Source: Clostridium folliculivorans
GTDB taxonomy: Bacteria; Bacillota; Clostridia; Clostridiales; Clostridiaceae
NCBI RefSeq assembly: GCF_024341905.1
Contig: NZ_BQXY01000002.1
Span: 742,706 to 806,705 of the forward strand
Length of the DNA: 64,000 nt
Direction: 5' to 3'
Shown: positions 35,411 to 44,691 of the stretch, one piece after another
Layout: every line of letters begins with the position of its first letter
Numbering within the stretch: position 1 is the first letter of the stretch
Position numbers and translations under genes: made by a program
The notes under the pieces: generated by a model
What the model saw: the letters and a program-made list of their open reading frames with translations, nothing else
Told to the model about the DNA's origin: nothing
Database searches by the model: none

Positions 35411-35650
35411 GCGCTGTTAAAGCACCGTGTTGAAATTGATTGGTTAATCATCCGACGCTTTAATGAGCTTACGCAGAGAATTAATATGATTTTGTCATAT
35501 TCCATGGCTAAAACTGTAAACTCACTACGTTCGAACAGTACAGTTTTTTAACGCCATTCCATCTGAAAAAAACACTTAATTCTAGTTGCTCGCTCATATA
35601 GCGTCTCCTGTATAACCAATCAATTTCAACAATATTCTTAAACATAGCCA
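35411..35650. repeat. Large foldback element D, copy 1; possible structured RNA
   Basis: Outer 18-bp arms: GTTGAAATTGATTGGTTA (35429-35446) and its exact complement (35613-35630). Next arm: GACGCTTTAATGAGC with GCTCATATAGCGTC. Inside are hairpins AATATGA/TCATATT and ATGGCTAAAACTGTA/TACAGTTTTTTAACGCCAT. So about 200 bases can fold into nested, branched stems. Shared ends are found in a short version at 55111-55190. No coding frame. The rest of 34930-35983 holds repeat C and the GNAT promoter. Confidence 0.6.
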
Positions 35651-35983
35651 AAAATTAAAATGATACAACTATATCTTGGTATCTATATTCACCTAGAGTT
35701 CTATATAGTTAATTATGTAATTTTAAATAATTAAGTTAGAATGTGAAAATAAGACGACGTAACTTGTGAAATTTAAAATATGAATAATGTTCTTTGAGAA
35801 TTGAATAATGCTTTGAAAAAAATATTTTAAAATACTCTAATACTCTAAGGTCTACAGTTTTCTTAGAGTTAATTGGTGTAATATGGTATAATAAATGATA
35901 ATTAAGACAGATTTGTAAAAAATTGAGAAGTAATGAAAGATACTATTCAATTCATAAAATAATTAATAGAGAAGAGGTGCGTT

Positions 35984-36754
35984 ATGATAAAAATTGATGA
36001 TTCCAACAGACATTATTTAAAGAAACTTTGTTCCTGCAGGAAAGATGATATTATGTTGTTATGGTTTCTTGAAGGCAATCCCTACTGTGATGCATGGGTG
36101 GACGATGTAGTACATCCAGAAGAAGCTGTTATTATTGCAGCAGATTTTTGCTACCTTCTGGGTGAGGTAAAACACCTTGATGAAATTGAACAGACATTAA
36201 AGGAGAATGCTCTATATAAGATTATTATTCCATGTGGACTGCAGTGGGTTAAATATTTGAATGAACACCTACCCGATAAAGTTCGCTGCTACAAGAGGTA
36301 TGCAATAAAGCATGAGCCCAATGTTTTTGATAAGAATAATTTAAAACAATTAATTAAGAAAGTTAATCCAGTATATGAAATTAAGCAAATTGATGATGTT
36401 ATATACAAGGAAGTTCTAAGTATAGGTTGGGCTGCTGATGGATGCTGTTTTTTTAGGTCATATGAGGATTTCAAGAAAAATGGTCTGGGGTATGTTATAT
36501 ACAAGGATAGACAACTTGTTTGCATTGCATCCTCGTATATTACATACAAAAGTACCATTGGAATAACGATAGGAACCTTGGAAGAACATAGAAGAATGGG
36601 ACTTGCTGCAGCCTGTGCTGCTAGCTTAATTTTGACTTGTCTTGAGAGAGGTATTTACCCTGAATGGGAGGCCGCAAATATGGATTCAGTAAATTTGTCG
36701 GAAAAATTGGGTTACCATTTTGATAAGGAATTTGAAGTCTATTCGCTTTTATAA
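35984..36754 (+). CDS. GNAT acetyltransferase, PF12746-like
   Basis: 256 aa. The C-terminal half carries the GNAT core: LGYVIYKDRQLVCIASSYIT, the acetyl-CoA loop TLEEHRRMGLAAACAASLI (Q/RxxGxA pattern) and WEAANMDSVNLSEKLGYHFD. The N-terminal half (IILLWFLEGNPYC-like block) matches GNAT_acetyltran (PF12746) proteins. Substrate unknown. RBS GAGGTG. Monocistronic; followed by element G with a terminator-like hairpin. Confidence 0.88.
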   Translation: MIKIDDSNRHYLKKLCSCRKDDIMLLWFLEGNPYCDAWVDDVVHPEEAVIIAADFCYLLGEVKHLDEIEQTLKENALYKIIIPCGLQWVKYLNEHLPDKVRCYKRYAIKHEPNVFDKNNLKQLIKKVNPVYEIKQIDDVIYKEVLSIGWAADGCCFFRSYEDFKKNGLGYVIYKDRQLVCIASSYITYKSTIGITIGTLEEHRRMGLAAACAASLILTCLERGIYPEWEAANMDSVNLSEKLGYHFDKEFEVYSLL

Positions 36755-36789
36755 AAAGAATTAAGTATAAAGTTAAAATAATATATTAT

Positions 36790-36912
36790 TAATTCGTAAT
36801 TTTCTAATTTTACGTCACATAAATAAAAACAAATGATAAATTAAAACACTGCATTATTCATAATCGTGTTTTGCAGTGTTTTTACGTCGCAATACAAGAG
36901 AATTACGAATTA
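36790..36912. repeat. Miniature inverted-repeat element G with inner hairpin
   Basis: The 12-bp ends TAATTCGTAATT (36790-36801) and AATTACGAATTA (36901-36912) pair perfectly over 123 bp. Inside, AAACACTGCA/TGCAGTGTTT with a T-run (36844-36882) would end GNAT transcription. The right end provides the stop codon of the membrane-protein remnant on the minus strand. Single copy in this window. Confidence 0.5.
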
Positions 36913-37087
36913 GCTTTAGATTTTGCATACCAAGTTATTGGTATAAAATACCCTATTATTGGTGAAATTCCATAGCCCATTAAGGGGACTGGAAAGTTAC
37001 CAATAAATGTAGAAGTTAAAATTATTATAAAATATATTCCTACACATATAGAAGTCAATTTAAAGTTTTTTGGTGGAAATAATATTA
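36903..37087 (-). pseudogene. C-terminal remnant of a membrane protein
   Basis: On the minus strand: FPPKNFKLTSICVGIYFIII, then LTSTFIGNFPVPLMGYGISP and IIGYFIPITWYAKSKANS, then stop. Two membrane helices. No start, and the frame ends at the NTF2-like gene, so it is the tail of a lost gene. Family not recognised. Confidence 0.45.
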
Positions 37088-37468
37088 TTACTTTATTGAT
37101 TTTCCAATTTTCTTATCTTGTCTCCACTGAGGAGCAGTTCCATCATCACCCCAATATTCATCTAAACTCACTATCTTTTCTCCACAAAACCTAATAAAAG
37201 AAGTAGCATGAACCGATATACTTTTATCTGAAAGCCACAATTTTGTAACTGAAATAGCCAAATCATTTATTATTTCAATTCTCTCAACCTCTCCAAACCA
37301 CTTACTAGGGTATTCACAGTTTGTAATTATATATTCTTCAGGAGTAAAACTTTCGTTTGTATTATGCCAATTGATTATTGCATTTGACTCGAAATATGTT
37401 TGAAGTTTTATATCATTCTGTTCAATAACAGCTTCCCAAAAACTCAATACTCTTTTTTTAATATCCAT
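37088..37468 (-). CDS. NTF2-like (SnoaL-type) protein
   Basis: 126 aa, cone-shaped NTF2 fold: VLSFWEAVIEQNDIKLQTYF, ESNAIINWHNTNESFTPEEY, then strands VERIEIINDLAISVTKLWLS and SVHATSFIRFCGEKIVSLDE with the family ending EYWGDDG. Members bind small hydrophobic ligands or act as isomerases; the role is unknown. The start at 37468 follows AAGGGGG by 8 bases; the longer frame upstream (MNIWDEWLAHLVLQ) lacks a site and may be the tail of something else. Confidence 0.8.
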   Translation of the reverse strand: MDIKKRVLSFWEAVIEQNDIKLQTYFESNAIINWHNTNESFTPEEYIITNCEYPSKWFGEVERIEIINDLAISVTKLWLSDKSISVHATSFIRFCGEKIVSLDEYWGDDGTAPQWRQDKKIGKSIK

Positions 37469-37625
37469 ATACATTTCCCCCTTATGATCACATTCACCTT
37501 GTATTAACTTTTTTTGTAAAACTAAATGTGCTAACCATTCATCCCATATGTTCAATCTTTTAAGCTTAAGTTTCTAATAATTCTTCTTAACATCTAAATC
37601 TCCACAACCCTACATCCTCCTCATT

Positions 37626-38285
37626 TTATTTAGTAATATTATTTTGCATATATTTCTGAGTCCAAGGACAATTTATCAAACATTTTAAACAGCCATCACA
37701 ATGGTAAACATCAACTATCAAATCCCTATTCATACCTGGTTTCCAAGTAGAGCCATGGATAACACCTGTAGGACATATATCCTTGCATACAGTACATTCA
37801 CCACATTTAGGCATTATTATTGACTGATTTTCAATAGGTATGGGCGCATTTGTTAATACGGTACACATGCACAATGCACTTCCGTATTCTTTGGTAACTA
37901 ATAAATTGCTTTTCCCAATCCATCCTAATCCAGCTAACATGGCAATTTTTTTATGTGGAAGTGAAGTAGTTTTCGTAGTTTCATCAAAAAATCCATGTAT
38001 AAGATTTCTTTCCGATTGTGCAAAGGCTTTGTATCCTTTTGCAATAATAAAATCAGCAGTCCATTCTGCAAGTTCATCAGCAAGGTGTTCCTTCACTCCA
38101 AACTCAGAGTGATCCGATATATTCTCTTTTGATAGCCGAAAAATATAACCTGGACTTAGATTTATTCCTATCAAAATAGCAACCCCGTATCCCATATTTT
38201 CTTTTGATGAGAGCATTGATATATCAACAGTCTTTATAAAATTAATACCACGTTTATTTAATTCAGTAATTAACTCATTCAACAA
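37626..38285 (-). CDS. QueG-like iron-sulfur protein, lacking full N-terminus
   Basis: About 219 aa. Seen: GYGVAILIGINLSPGYI, AMLAGLGWIGKSNLLVTKEY (the cobalamin-site motif of epoxyqueuosine reductase), ALCMCTVLTNAPI, and two [4Fe-4S] ferredoxin motifs, CGECTVCKDICP and CDGCLKCLINCP. It resembles epoxyqueuosine reductase QueG but is shorter, without the C-terminal HEAT repeats. This is a common stand-alone clostridial family of unknown substrate. The start is probably TTG at 38285, 6 bases after GGAGGG; the upstream ATG includes that site and is rejected. Confidence 0.85.
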   Translation of the reverse strand: MLNELITELNKRGINFIKTVDISMLSSKENMGYGVAILIGINLSPGYIFRLSKENISDHSEFGVKEHLADELAEWTADFIIAKGYKAFAQSERNLIHGFFDETTKTTSLPHKKIAMLAGLGWIGKSNLLVTKEYGSALCMCTVLTNAPIPIENQSIIMPKCGECTVCKDICPTGVIHGSTWKPGMNRDLIVDVYHCDGCLKCLINCPWTQKYMQNNITK

Positions 38286-38381
38286 ATATATCCCTCCTAT
38301 TGTACAGGTATAAAATAGCTTGTAGTTAGCATCTTTTTGCTCATATGACACAACTTAATATGATGCTTTATTCCTTTTATC

Positions 38382-39272
38382 TTAAAGCTTTGGAAGAATA
38401 TCACTCCACATTGCACGCAGGATATCCTTATGGTTGATTTCATTATGGGATGTAACAGTAATAACTGCATTGTAATCAGTTAAAACCACACACAATTGAC
38501 CATACATGCCGTCTGCTCGATAAGTGTTCGGTGGTGTACATTTCCAAACCTGATATCCATAACCGCCTCTTGTTTCAGCATCATTTTTGGATGTAGTATC
38601 CACCCAATCAGAATGCATGAGGTTTACATAATGAGCAGGAACGATTTGTTTATCCTTATATATGCCATTTTGTAGTAACGTTATTCCAATGCGAGAAAAC
38701 TCTTCAGTTGTCAGATACAAACCTCCTGAGCAAGATGTATGTCCATGTTGGCAGGTATTCCATTGAGGATTTACAATTTCCAACATATCAAACATGCGAG
38801 GCTTTAAATACTCCAGCATTATTTTACCGCTCACTTTTTCTACAAGCCGACCAAGCATGTAAGAACATAAATCCTCATAATAGAAATCAGAGCCAGCTTC
38901 TTTTTTCATCTCAGCGATAAAGAAAAGCTCAGCTCTATCTTTAGAATTATATTGACTAAAATCCTCAATCATATGTCCAGAGCTCATCTGCAACAAATGT
39001 CTAATAGTAATTTTTTCAGAACCTGAATAGGCGATATCCTTGTATTCTGGAAAAAAATCCAGCACATAATCTGACAATCGTAAACGACCTTCGTTTTCTG
39101 CTATGCCAATTCCGACAGAAGCGAAGGTTTTTGATGCGGAATAAAGATTTTCTCTATCATTACTTCGGAATCGATATTCATCCAGCGTTTTTCCGCTTTG
39201 ATAAATATGAATGCCATATACCCCCAAATTTTTTTCAATTACAGAAAGTCGAAAATCCGATAACAACCCCAT
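38382..39272 (-). CDS. Class-C-type serine hydrolase (beta-lactamase fold)
   Basis: 296 aa. SxxK motif in YSASKTFASVGIG (Ser45-x-x-Lys), EGRLRLSDYVLDFFPEY, IRHLLQMSSGH, the YxN-like YYEDLCSYMLGRLVEKVSG, and the third motif near HTSCSGGLYLTTEEFSRIG. No signal peptide, so it is probably a cytoplasmic esterase or peptidase rather than a true lactamase. The ribosome binding site is a run of ten G, 3 bases before the ATG; length changes there could switch expression. Confidence 0.88.
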   Translation of the reverse strand: MGLLSDFRLSVIEKNLGVYGIHIYQSGKTLDEYRFRSNDRENLYSASKTFASVGIGIAENEGRLRLSDYVLDFFPEYKDIAYSGSEKITIRHLLQMSSGHMIEDFSQYNSKDRAELFFIAEMKKEAGSDFYYEDLCSYMLGRLVEKVSGKIMLEYLKPRMFDMLEIVNPQWNTCQHGHTSCSGGLYLTTEEFSRIGITLLQNGIYKDKQIVPAHYVNLMHSDWVDTTSKNDAETRGGYGYQVWKCTPPNTYRADGMYGQLCVVLTDYNAVITVTSHNEINHKDILRAMWSDILPKL

Positions 39273-39275
39273 TTA

Positions 39276-39285
39276 CCCCCCCCCC
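39276..39285 (-). promoter_or_regulatory. G10 homopolymer serving as ribosome binding site
   Basis: Ten consecutive C on the plus strand (G on the coding strand), between AAAAT and TAAATG. In DNA this AT-rich such a tract is striking. It occupies the Shine-Dalgarno position, so slippage would change spacing to the start codon. Confidence 0.7.
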
Positions 39286-39395
39286 ATTTTGTCTATTCGA
39301 TACTTAAGCTATCATTAATGTTAGATAATATTACTCTGGTCAATAGCCACTAACTCGTCATAAACTGCTATCATTCAATAGTTTGTATTTGTATG

Positions 39396-39422
39396 GATGA
39401 ACCACTTCGTAATAAAGTTTAG
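39396..39422. repeat. Repeat family A, left half only
   Basis: GATGAACCACTTCGTAATAA then AGTTTAG is the left arm of family A, cut off before the tip hairpin. No right arm follows. Confidence 0.6.
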
Positions 39423-39477
39423 ACAAATATTGGTTGTCTATTCTTCAATTTCTTTATAATAGTGCAACCAGACTATA

Positions 39478-40170
39478 TTAGGCCCCCACCAACTTCTTCT
39501 TTAACTTCATTACTTCACAATCCTTTAACCCAATCTTAGAAAAGTACTCCTCCACTGAATTATATTTTTCAAGGAACATGTCCAAAAACTTTTCCATATG
39601 CTCCATTTTAGGAGTAATAATATTTATATCTACATTCTTATTGCTTTTACAGTACTGCTGTAACATAGAATTTAAGTATACTTGTGAAATCTGATAATCA
39701 GCCAAAATATCCGTTTTAGAAACTCCTGCTAAGAGCAGTAATAAAGCTGAAACCACTCCTGTTCTATCTTTGCCAGCGGTACAATGATAAAGAATGCCAC
39801 CTTTAGCTTTTGAAAATAATCTCATGGTATTTAATATAGTGTTTTGCTCGTCCACAATTTCAAAGTAAGAAAGAGGAACTTCTTCTACACATTTAGGTAA
39901 ATATCCATCACCATAGATTTTTGAATGATAGTACTCAAAATCATTATGATCTCTCAAAGCACAAGGTTTATTTTCAGTCTCCTCATCACTTCTTAGATCA
40001 ACAATTGTTGTTATATTATTTGATAATAACATCTGTATATCTTCATCTGACAACTTATGTGGCACATCACTACGAATAAAAGTCTTGTATGCTGTTGCTC
40101 TTCCGTAATCTATTGGATACCCACCTAAGTCACGGGTATTAAGAGTGCTGCTTAATAAAAATCTACGCAT
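39478..40170 (-). CDS. Tyrosine/dual-specificity phosphatase (PF13350 type)
   Basis: 230 aa. The N-terminal NTRDLGGYPIDYGRATAYKT then FIRSDVPHKLS is the signature of Y_phosphatase3. The P-loop HCTAGKDRTGVVSALLLLLA (CX5R; Cys near 131) is intact, with a conserved TTIVDLRSDEE for the general acid region. Acts on phosphotyrosine or phosphoinositide-like substrates in the cytoplasm. RBS AAGGAAG. Monocistronic. Confidence 0.92.
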   Translation of the reverse strand: MRRFLLSSTLNTRDLGGYPIDYGRATAYKTFIRSDVPHKLSDEDIQMLLSNNITTIVDLRSDEETENKPCALRDHNDFEYYHSKIYGDGYLPKCVEEVPLSYFEIVDEQNTILNTMRLFSKAKGGILYHCTAGKDRTGVVSALLLLLAGVSKTDILADYQISQVYLNSMLQQYCKSNKNVDINIITPKMEHMEKFLDMFLEKYNSVEEYFSKIGLKDCEVMKLKKKLVGA

Positions 40171-40316
40171 TAATTCACTTCCTTATATAAATCTTTTTCA
40201 AATAAACTATAGTATGTCCATAAATAATCCCCTGGTTCTTTTTTTGCAATCCTCATCTTTTGCTTTTAACTTAAATTTCTGGTATAAAATAACTTGCCCT
40301 ATAGTTTTTTATCAAG

Positions 40317-40799
40317 TTATCTCCCCCAACTTGCGGGCCATGCATCTTCTTCAAATCTATTCCAACATATAATAAGTTTCTCAAACTTTAATACAAACTG
40401 TACACCACTACCATCATAATTCAACCCAATAAATTTATATTGAAGCATATTTTCAATCGATGTATCTATTTTTACTTGAAGAATTTCCATATCTTTAGTT
40501 AGCGTATTGAATTCAGATTCCATTATAATCCCATCATCTGAAACATTAGTCACTTTCTTTTCATTAACATTAGAACCATCAGATGCAAAAGACTTTTGTA
40601 CAGTACACTTTTCGAAAATTATTGCTGCTTTACCTGTACGCTTTGACCTATTAAAATAGTTTAGTGGATGAGAAAAAAGAACATTAATATTATCGAACTT
40701 TAATTTCACTTTATCGTTTAGTAGTATGCCTTCATCTATTACACAATCATGAAGTGCAATATGTTCAAAAGCATTTAACGATATATATTTATAAAACAA
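40317..40799 (-). CDS. Hypothetical protein, 160 aa
   Basis: A soluble, beta-rich protein: MFYKYISLNAFEHIALHDCV, KFDNINVLFSHPLNYFNRSK, and a C-terminal block LIICWNRFEEDAWPASWG. TTG start after AGGAGG. It follows the DUF4261 gene by about 40 bp on the same strand, so the two may form one operon. No family is recognised; the closing WNRFEEDAW block looks conserved, and single-gene immunity-like proteins can have this look. Confidence 0.7.
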   Translation of the reverse strand: MFYKYISLNAFEHIALHDCVIDEGILLNDKVKLKFDNINVLFSHPLNYFNRSKRTGKAAIIFEKCTVQKSFASDGSNVNEKKVTNVSDDGIIMESEFNTLTKDMEILQVKIDTSIENMLQYKFIGLNYDGSGVQFVLKFEKLIICWNRFEEDAWPASWGR

Positions 40800-40840
40800 A
40801 AATAATCCTCCTATAACAACACAACTTTATAGCTATATAA

Positions 40841-41707
40841 CTATCTATTTCCTGCTGAGAACTCTTCTCCAGGATTTATATCTATAACTACTCTTTTGGG
40901 CTCAAGCAAAGAAATTTCGTGTTGACATCTCCATTTATCGTTAACTGTAAGTCCCTCAATAGTCTCACCATCATTTATAACATCACCATTTTTGAAAATA
41001 TAATCACCATATGTATATAGTATGTTAGCAATTTTATTTACATCAATATTTTTAAAATGACATTGTAAATCAGGTAACCCCAGTGCACCTAACCCAATAG
41101 TATCCATTAAAGTTTCATTCTCAGTACCTTCAATGTTAAATAATCTCACATTAAGGGCTCCAAACATCAAATTATAATCTTCATTTTCTGGAGCATTTTC
41201 TTTATAATTCTCAGGATCTATGATTTGTTGTGTTAAGTGCCAGTTAATAGCTAAACAAGGTACAACCTCCAATAATGAATATAGAGTCTTCTGAAATAAT
41301 TCTAATCTAATAGTATAGTCTAAGCCTGATGCCATCATATCTGTAACAAGAATTGTATAAGCAGTCTTTTGTACAGCAGATCTAGCATCCTTCCAGCCCC
41401 AAGACTGATAAAATGACATTTCTAGGTTTTCCATATCTATCTTTTTGTCAGTTATCATTACTGCTATCTGTGCTGGCCCTTGTCCATCTGAGTATTGAAC
41501 TACATGATCTTTAAAAGTAAATAATATTAATTTATCTTCATTTGCTACTAATTCAACGTTACCACAGCGCCACCTTAACTTGCGCAGTATTTCGTCAACT
41601 GGTATTTGTGGTTCCTTTTCCGTAAAAATTTCAACACCATATGTACGTGCAAAACAATCTGGTAAAGTGTCTTCATCCTTTTTATTTTTCTTAGTTTTCC
41701 AAAACAT
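40841..41707 (-). CDS. DUF4261 protein
   Basis: 288 aa. Blocks typical of DUF4261: the early CFARTYGVEIFTEKEPQIPV, AQIAVMITDKKIDMENLEMS, FYQSWGWKDARSAVQKTAYT, and the C-terminal FGALNVRLFNIEGTENETLM then DTIGLGALGLPDLQCHF. Function unknown; the family often occurs among polymorphic-toxin immunity proteins and accessory genes. RBS GGAGAGGG. Upstream gene is a CPBP membrane protein. Confidence 0.88.
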   Translation of the reverse strand: MFWKTKKNKKDEDTLPDCFARTYGVEIFTEKEPQIPVDEILRKLRWRCGNVELVANEDKLILFTFKDHVVQYSDGQGPAQIAVMITDKKIDMENLEMSFYQSWGWKDARSAVQKTAYTILVTDMMASGLDYTIRLELFQKTLYSLLEVVPCLAINWHLTQQIIDPENYKENAPENEDYNLMFGALNVRLFNIEGTENETLMDTIGLGALGLPDLQCHFKNIDVNKIANILYTYGDYIFKNGDVINDGETIEGLTVNDKWRCQHEISLLEPKRVVIDINPGEEFSAGNR

Positions 41708-41761
41708 AATTAAATCCCTCTCCTTTATTTATTACATAAATATTTTCTCCACAAAACATAA

Positions 41762-42490
41762 TCAATGAATACTCATCACCTTCATCATTTCAAATAATGC
41801 AGGAGATATAGAAGTCATTAAAATCTGAATACCTGTTGCTAAATCTAAAACTGCGTGACCTATCATCAACGGTTGGAGTTTTCTCTTTTTATAATAAATG
41901 ATTCCCAATACGGACATTAAAGGCAAAAATGACAAAAATCTAAACATGATATGTTTCCAATCAAATAGTAAAGGTATAAAACTATGCTGAAGTGCATAGA
42001 AAAACATTGGATACACAATTGCTAATATTTTATTACCTGTAACTTTTTCAATCCCATTTAATGCATACCCAAAATATAAAGGTAGTTCAGCAAACACTAC
42101 TGTTAACGGCAAAAGTATAACGTTTATTATAGCAATCCAAACAGGAACAGGTTGTACCATTGTTACTGGAACATAACCATAAATCATAAATCCGAATCCA
42201 TACATTCCACCCATTCCTAATATAAGCATTATCATTACAATCAACAATGTATACTTTAGATCGTTTTGACCCTTTTGATACCCAATTAATTTTCTATATG
42301 AATATCCTTCACTTTTGCAAATTGCAACTAATACAACAATAGTAATAATATTGCAAACTGTACATATTACTGACCACCACTTACTTGCTTGTTCTAATGA
42401 TTTATTGGTTACTATTGCAAATAACACTCCAACTATAATAAATAAGATGCTTCTGAATAACGGTAATATAAATGGATACTTTTTCTGCAT
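41762..42490 (-). CDS. CPBP-family intramembrane protein (degenerate motif 1)
   Basis: 242 aa with about seven membrane segments. It follows the CPBP/Abi layout, but the catalytic EExxxR motif is VVFAELPLYFGYAL (AE instead of EE, no Arg). Motif 2 is FFYALQHSF with the His, and motif 3 is MIGHAVLDLATG with His and Asp. The missing first Glu suggests it may be catalytically dead or altered. Family members process prenylated peptides or give bacteriocin self-immunity. RBS GAGGGG. Confidence 0.78.
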   Translation of the reverse strand: MQKKYPFILPLFRSILFIIVGVLFAIVTNKSLEQASKWWSVICTVCNIITIVVLVAICKSEGYSYRKLIGYQKGQNDLKYTLLIVMIMLILGMGGMYGFGFMIYGYVPVTMVQPVPVWIAIINVILLPLTVVFAELPLYFGYALNGIEKVTGNKILAIVYPMFFYALQHSFIPLLFDWKHIMFRFLSFLPLMSVLGIIYYKKRKLQPLMIGHAVLDLATGIQILMTSISPALFEMMKVMSIH

Positions 42491-42604
42491 AAAATCAGCC
42501 CCTCACAGTTAACCAATGTTAACCATATCTATTTTTTGGTTTTAAGAACTACTTTATTAATTTCAAATAGTTATGTACATTCGAAACATATATCTTCTTC
42601 CATC

Positions 42605-43177
42605 CTACAAATCCAAATACCATATAAGCTGAACTTCATCTCTAATATCCATAGCTTTATAGTAGGCATATTCGTCTAACTTTCCTAATACCGCTCCATG
42701 TTTATGATAAAATCTACAAGCTGGTACATTGTTATTTTGGCATTCTATCTTCATTTGTTTGAAACCCTTTGATTTAGACCAGCTAACAGCTTTTGTAAAT
42801 AGCTCTGTTCCTATCCCCTGCTTTTTATATCTATCATCAACTCTTATATCCCATAACACAGTCATATCAGCTCTGCCATCAAGCATATTAACATTCTCTG
42901 TTTTTGAAGCAATGGTAGCTGCACCTATAGGTAATTCATAATCAAAAGCCATGAAAAATGCCCAGTTTGTGATATCAAAATCCTTAGTATATTCTGTAGC
43001 CTTTTCATATTTTCCTAAATCTTTGATATGTTCTTTAACTGGAACTTCTTTTAGCAAAATTCCGCCTAATCCGTTATCAACCTTTTCTAATCTCAATATA
43101 CTTTCTACGTGAACAAGCATGGGGATTTTATCATATTCTTCAAAATAAGATTCATCAATTTCTCTATAAGTGATCAT
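42605..43177 (-). CDS. GNAT-family N-acetyltransferase
   Basis: 190 aa. Core: WAFFMAFDYELPIGAATIAS, VLWDIRVDDRYKKQGIGTEL (acetyl-CoA Q/RxxGxG/A loop), FTKAVSWSKSKGFKQMKIEC, NNNVPACRFYHKHGAVLGKL. Full-length single domain. Substrate unknown. RBS AAAGGAG. Divergent from the methyltransferase across a 600-bp gap. Confidence 0.92.
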   Translation of the reverse strand: MITYREIDESYFEEYDKIPMLVHVESILRLEKVDNGLGGILLKEVPVKEHIKDLGKYEKATEYTKDFDITNWAFFMAFDYELPIGAATIASKTENVNMLDGRADMTVLWDIRVDDRYKKQGIGTELFTKAVSWSKSKGFKQMKIECQNNNVPACRFYHKHGAVLGKLDEYAYYKAMDIRDEVQLIWYLDL

Positions 43178-43775
43178 CTATGTTGTATCTCCTTTAATAT
43201 TTCAAAAAAGTTTGTTTTACTCTTTAGTTTTGAGTTCTTCTTCAGAAAAATAACCTACCTGAGTAAAATCCGTGATTTATCATTAAAATTAAATAAGTTA
43301 TTTTCCAACATTATTTGTTAAACACATAATAATTGTACCATAATATTACAAAACATTGTAATTGGAAACATAGCTGAGCAAATGGATATTTCATAAGAAA
43401 ATATGCCGAAGAAGTTTAAAATAATCTTGGCTACATCATCCTATTGGAGCCATAAAATATTAGGTGCAATAAAGCGCACAAATCTAATAGTACAATCTTA
43501 TACCGACACTAAACTGAAGGATTTTAGAATAAGACAAGCAATTTATGTGCAAATCACATTAAATATTTGAATATCCATAATTATATAATATATAATCAAA
43601 TAACGACATAGTTGTAAAATACTGTTTAATGGTATGAATGCTGATAATGCTTCTTTTGATTTTTACTTTGCACAGTAGATTATCAAGGTAACATACACTA
43701 TATGTTATTAATTAAAAGATACAATGGTCTTGTGAAGCTTATTAAAAAGGAGATTAAATAATTGGGGGAATAAAA
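43178..43775. other. Intergenic region sharing a short motif with repeats C/D
   Basis: No gene is seen. ATTGGAGCCATAAAATATTA then GGTGCAATAAAGCGCAC at 43443-43480 resembles the sequence joining repeats C and D at 35384-35425 (ATTGGAGCATACTGG..ATTAGGCGCTGTTAAAGCAC). TTGAATATCCATAATTATAT (near 43567) resembles the promoter region near 49990. Confidence 0.35.
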
Positions 43776-44546
43776 ATGGAAAATGAAATCCTAAGGTTTT
43801 ATCATGAGTTTAATAATGAAAGTGAACGTTTAAAATCAAATTCTGGTAGAGTGGAATACATTACTACAATGACTTATTTGAATAAAGTTATCCCCAAAAA
43901 TAGCAGCGTTTTGGATGCATGTGCTGGGTCTGGCAAATATGCATTTGCACTTGCTAAAGAAGGACACAGTATTGTGGCAGGAGATTTAGTTGATGTTAAT
44001 GTTAATATGATCCGTGAACAACAGAAGGACACGCCATTGCTTAATGATATTTATGAAGGCAATATTTTAGACTTATCACGTTTTAAAGATGAAAGCTTCG
44101 ATGTTGTACTGAATTTTGGGTCTTATTATCATATATGTGATGATATGAAACGTAAGGAAAGTATATCCGAAAGTTTGAGAGTGCTGAAGAAGGGTGGAAT
44201 TTATGCATTAGCATATATCAATAGGTATGCTAATTTTTACGGACATGCCGAAGAAATGTTGTTAAACTTTGATATGTTTGAGTATTATATGCATAACGGG
44301 CATTTAGAAAACTCTAATCTTTTTTATGCTTCATCACCAGAAATGGTTGAAAATGAAATGAGAAATTTTAAACTTAAGCAATTATATAATGTTGCTTCTG
44401 ATGGGCCATTGTTTTGCATGCGAGATACTCTTAATAAAATGCCAGAAGATACTTTTGCCAGATATGTGAGAATGCATTTAAGTATATGTGAAAACAGAAC
44501 TATACTTGGAACAAGCGAGCATGGCTTATTTATAGGAAGAAAATAA
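43776..44546 (+). CDS. Class I SAM-dependent methyltransferase
   Basis: 256 aa. Motif I SSVLDACAGSGKYAFALA, motif II with acidic IVAGDLVDVNVNMI, motif post-I/III SFDVVLNFGSYYHI and ESLRVLKKGGIYALAYINR. Typical Rossmann methyltransferase of the UbiE/small-molecule type; substrate unknown. RBS GGGGG. Possibly co-transcribed with the GNAT gene 145 bp downstream. Confidence 0.92.
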   Translation: MENEILRFYHEFNNESERLKSNSGRVEYITTMTYLNKVIPKNSSVLDACAGSGKYAFALAKEGHSIVAGDLVDVNVNMIREQQKDTPLLNDIYEGNILDLSRFKDESFDVVLNFGSYYHICDDMKRKESISESLRVLKKGGIYALAYINRYANFYGHAEEMLLNFDMFEYYMHNGHLENSNLFYASSPEMVENEMRNFKLKQLYNVASDGPLFCMRDTLNKMPEDTFARYVRMHLSICENRTILGTSEHGLFIGRK

Positions 44547-44691
44547 GAAACTTAAAGATGATAATGATATTCTTTAAGGCTAATTTGCTTCAACATAAAT
44601 GCTAATAAAGCAACATATGTCATAACACATAATAGTTTGCAATTGTAAAAAAGTGCGAATTGAGGACTACAAATATAAGGTGGTGTAAAAC

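Noticed and set aside
41762..42490. Active CPBP prenyl protease
   Set aside because: The first catalytic Glu and the Arg of EExxxR are missing, so activity is not claimed.
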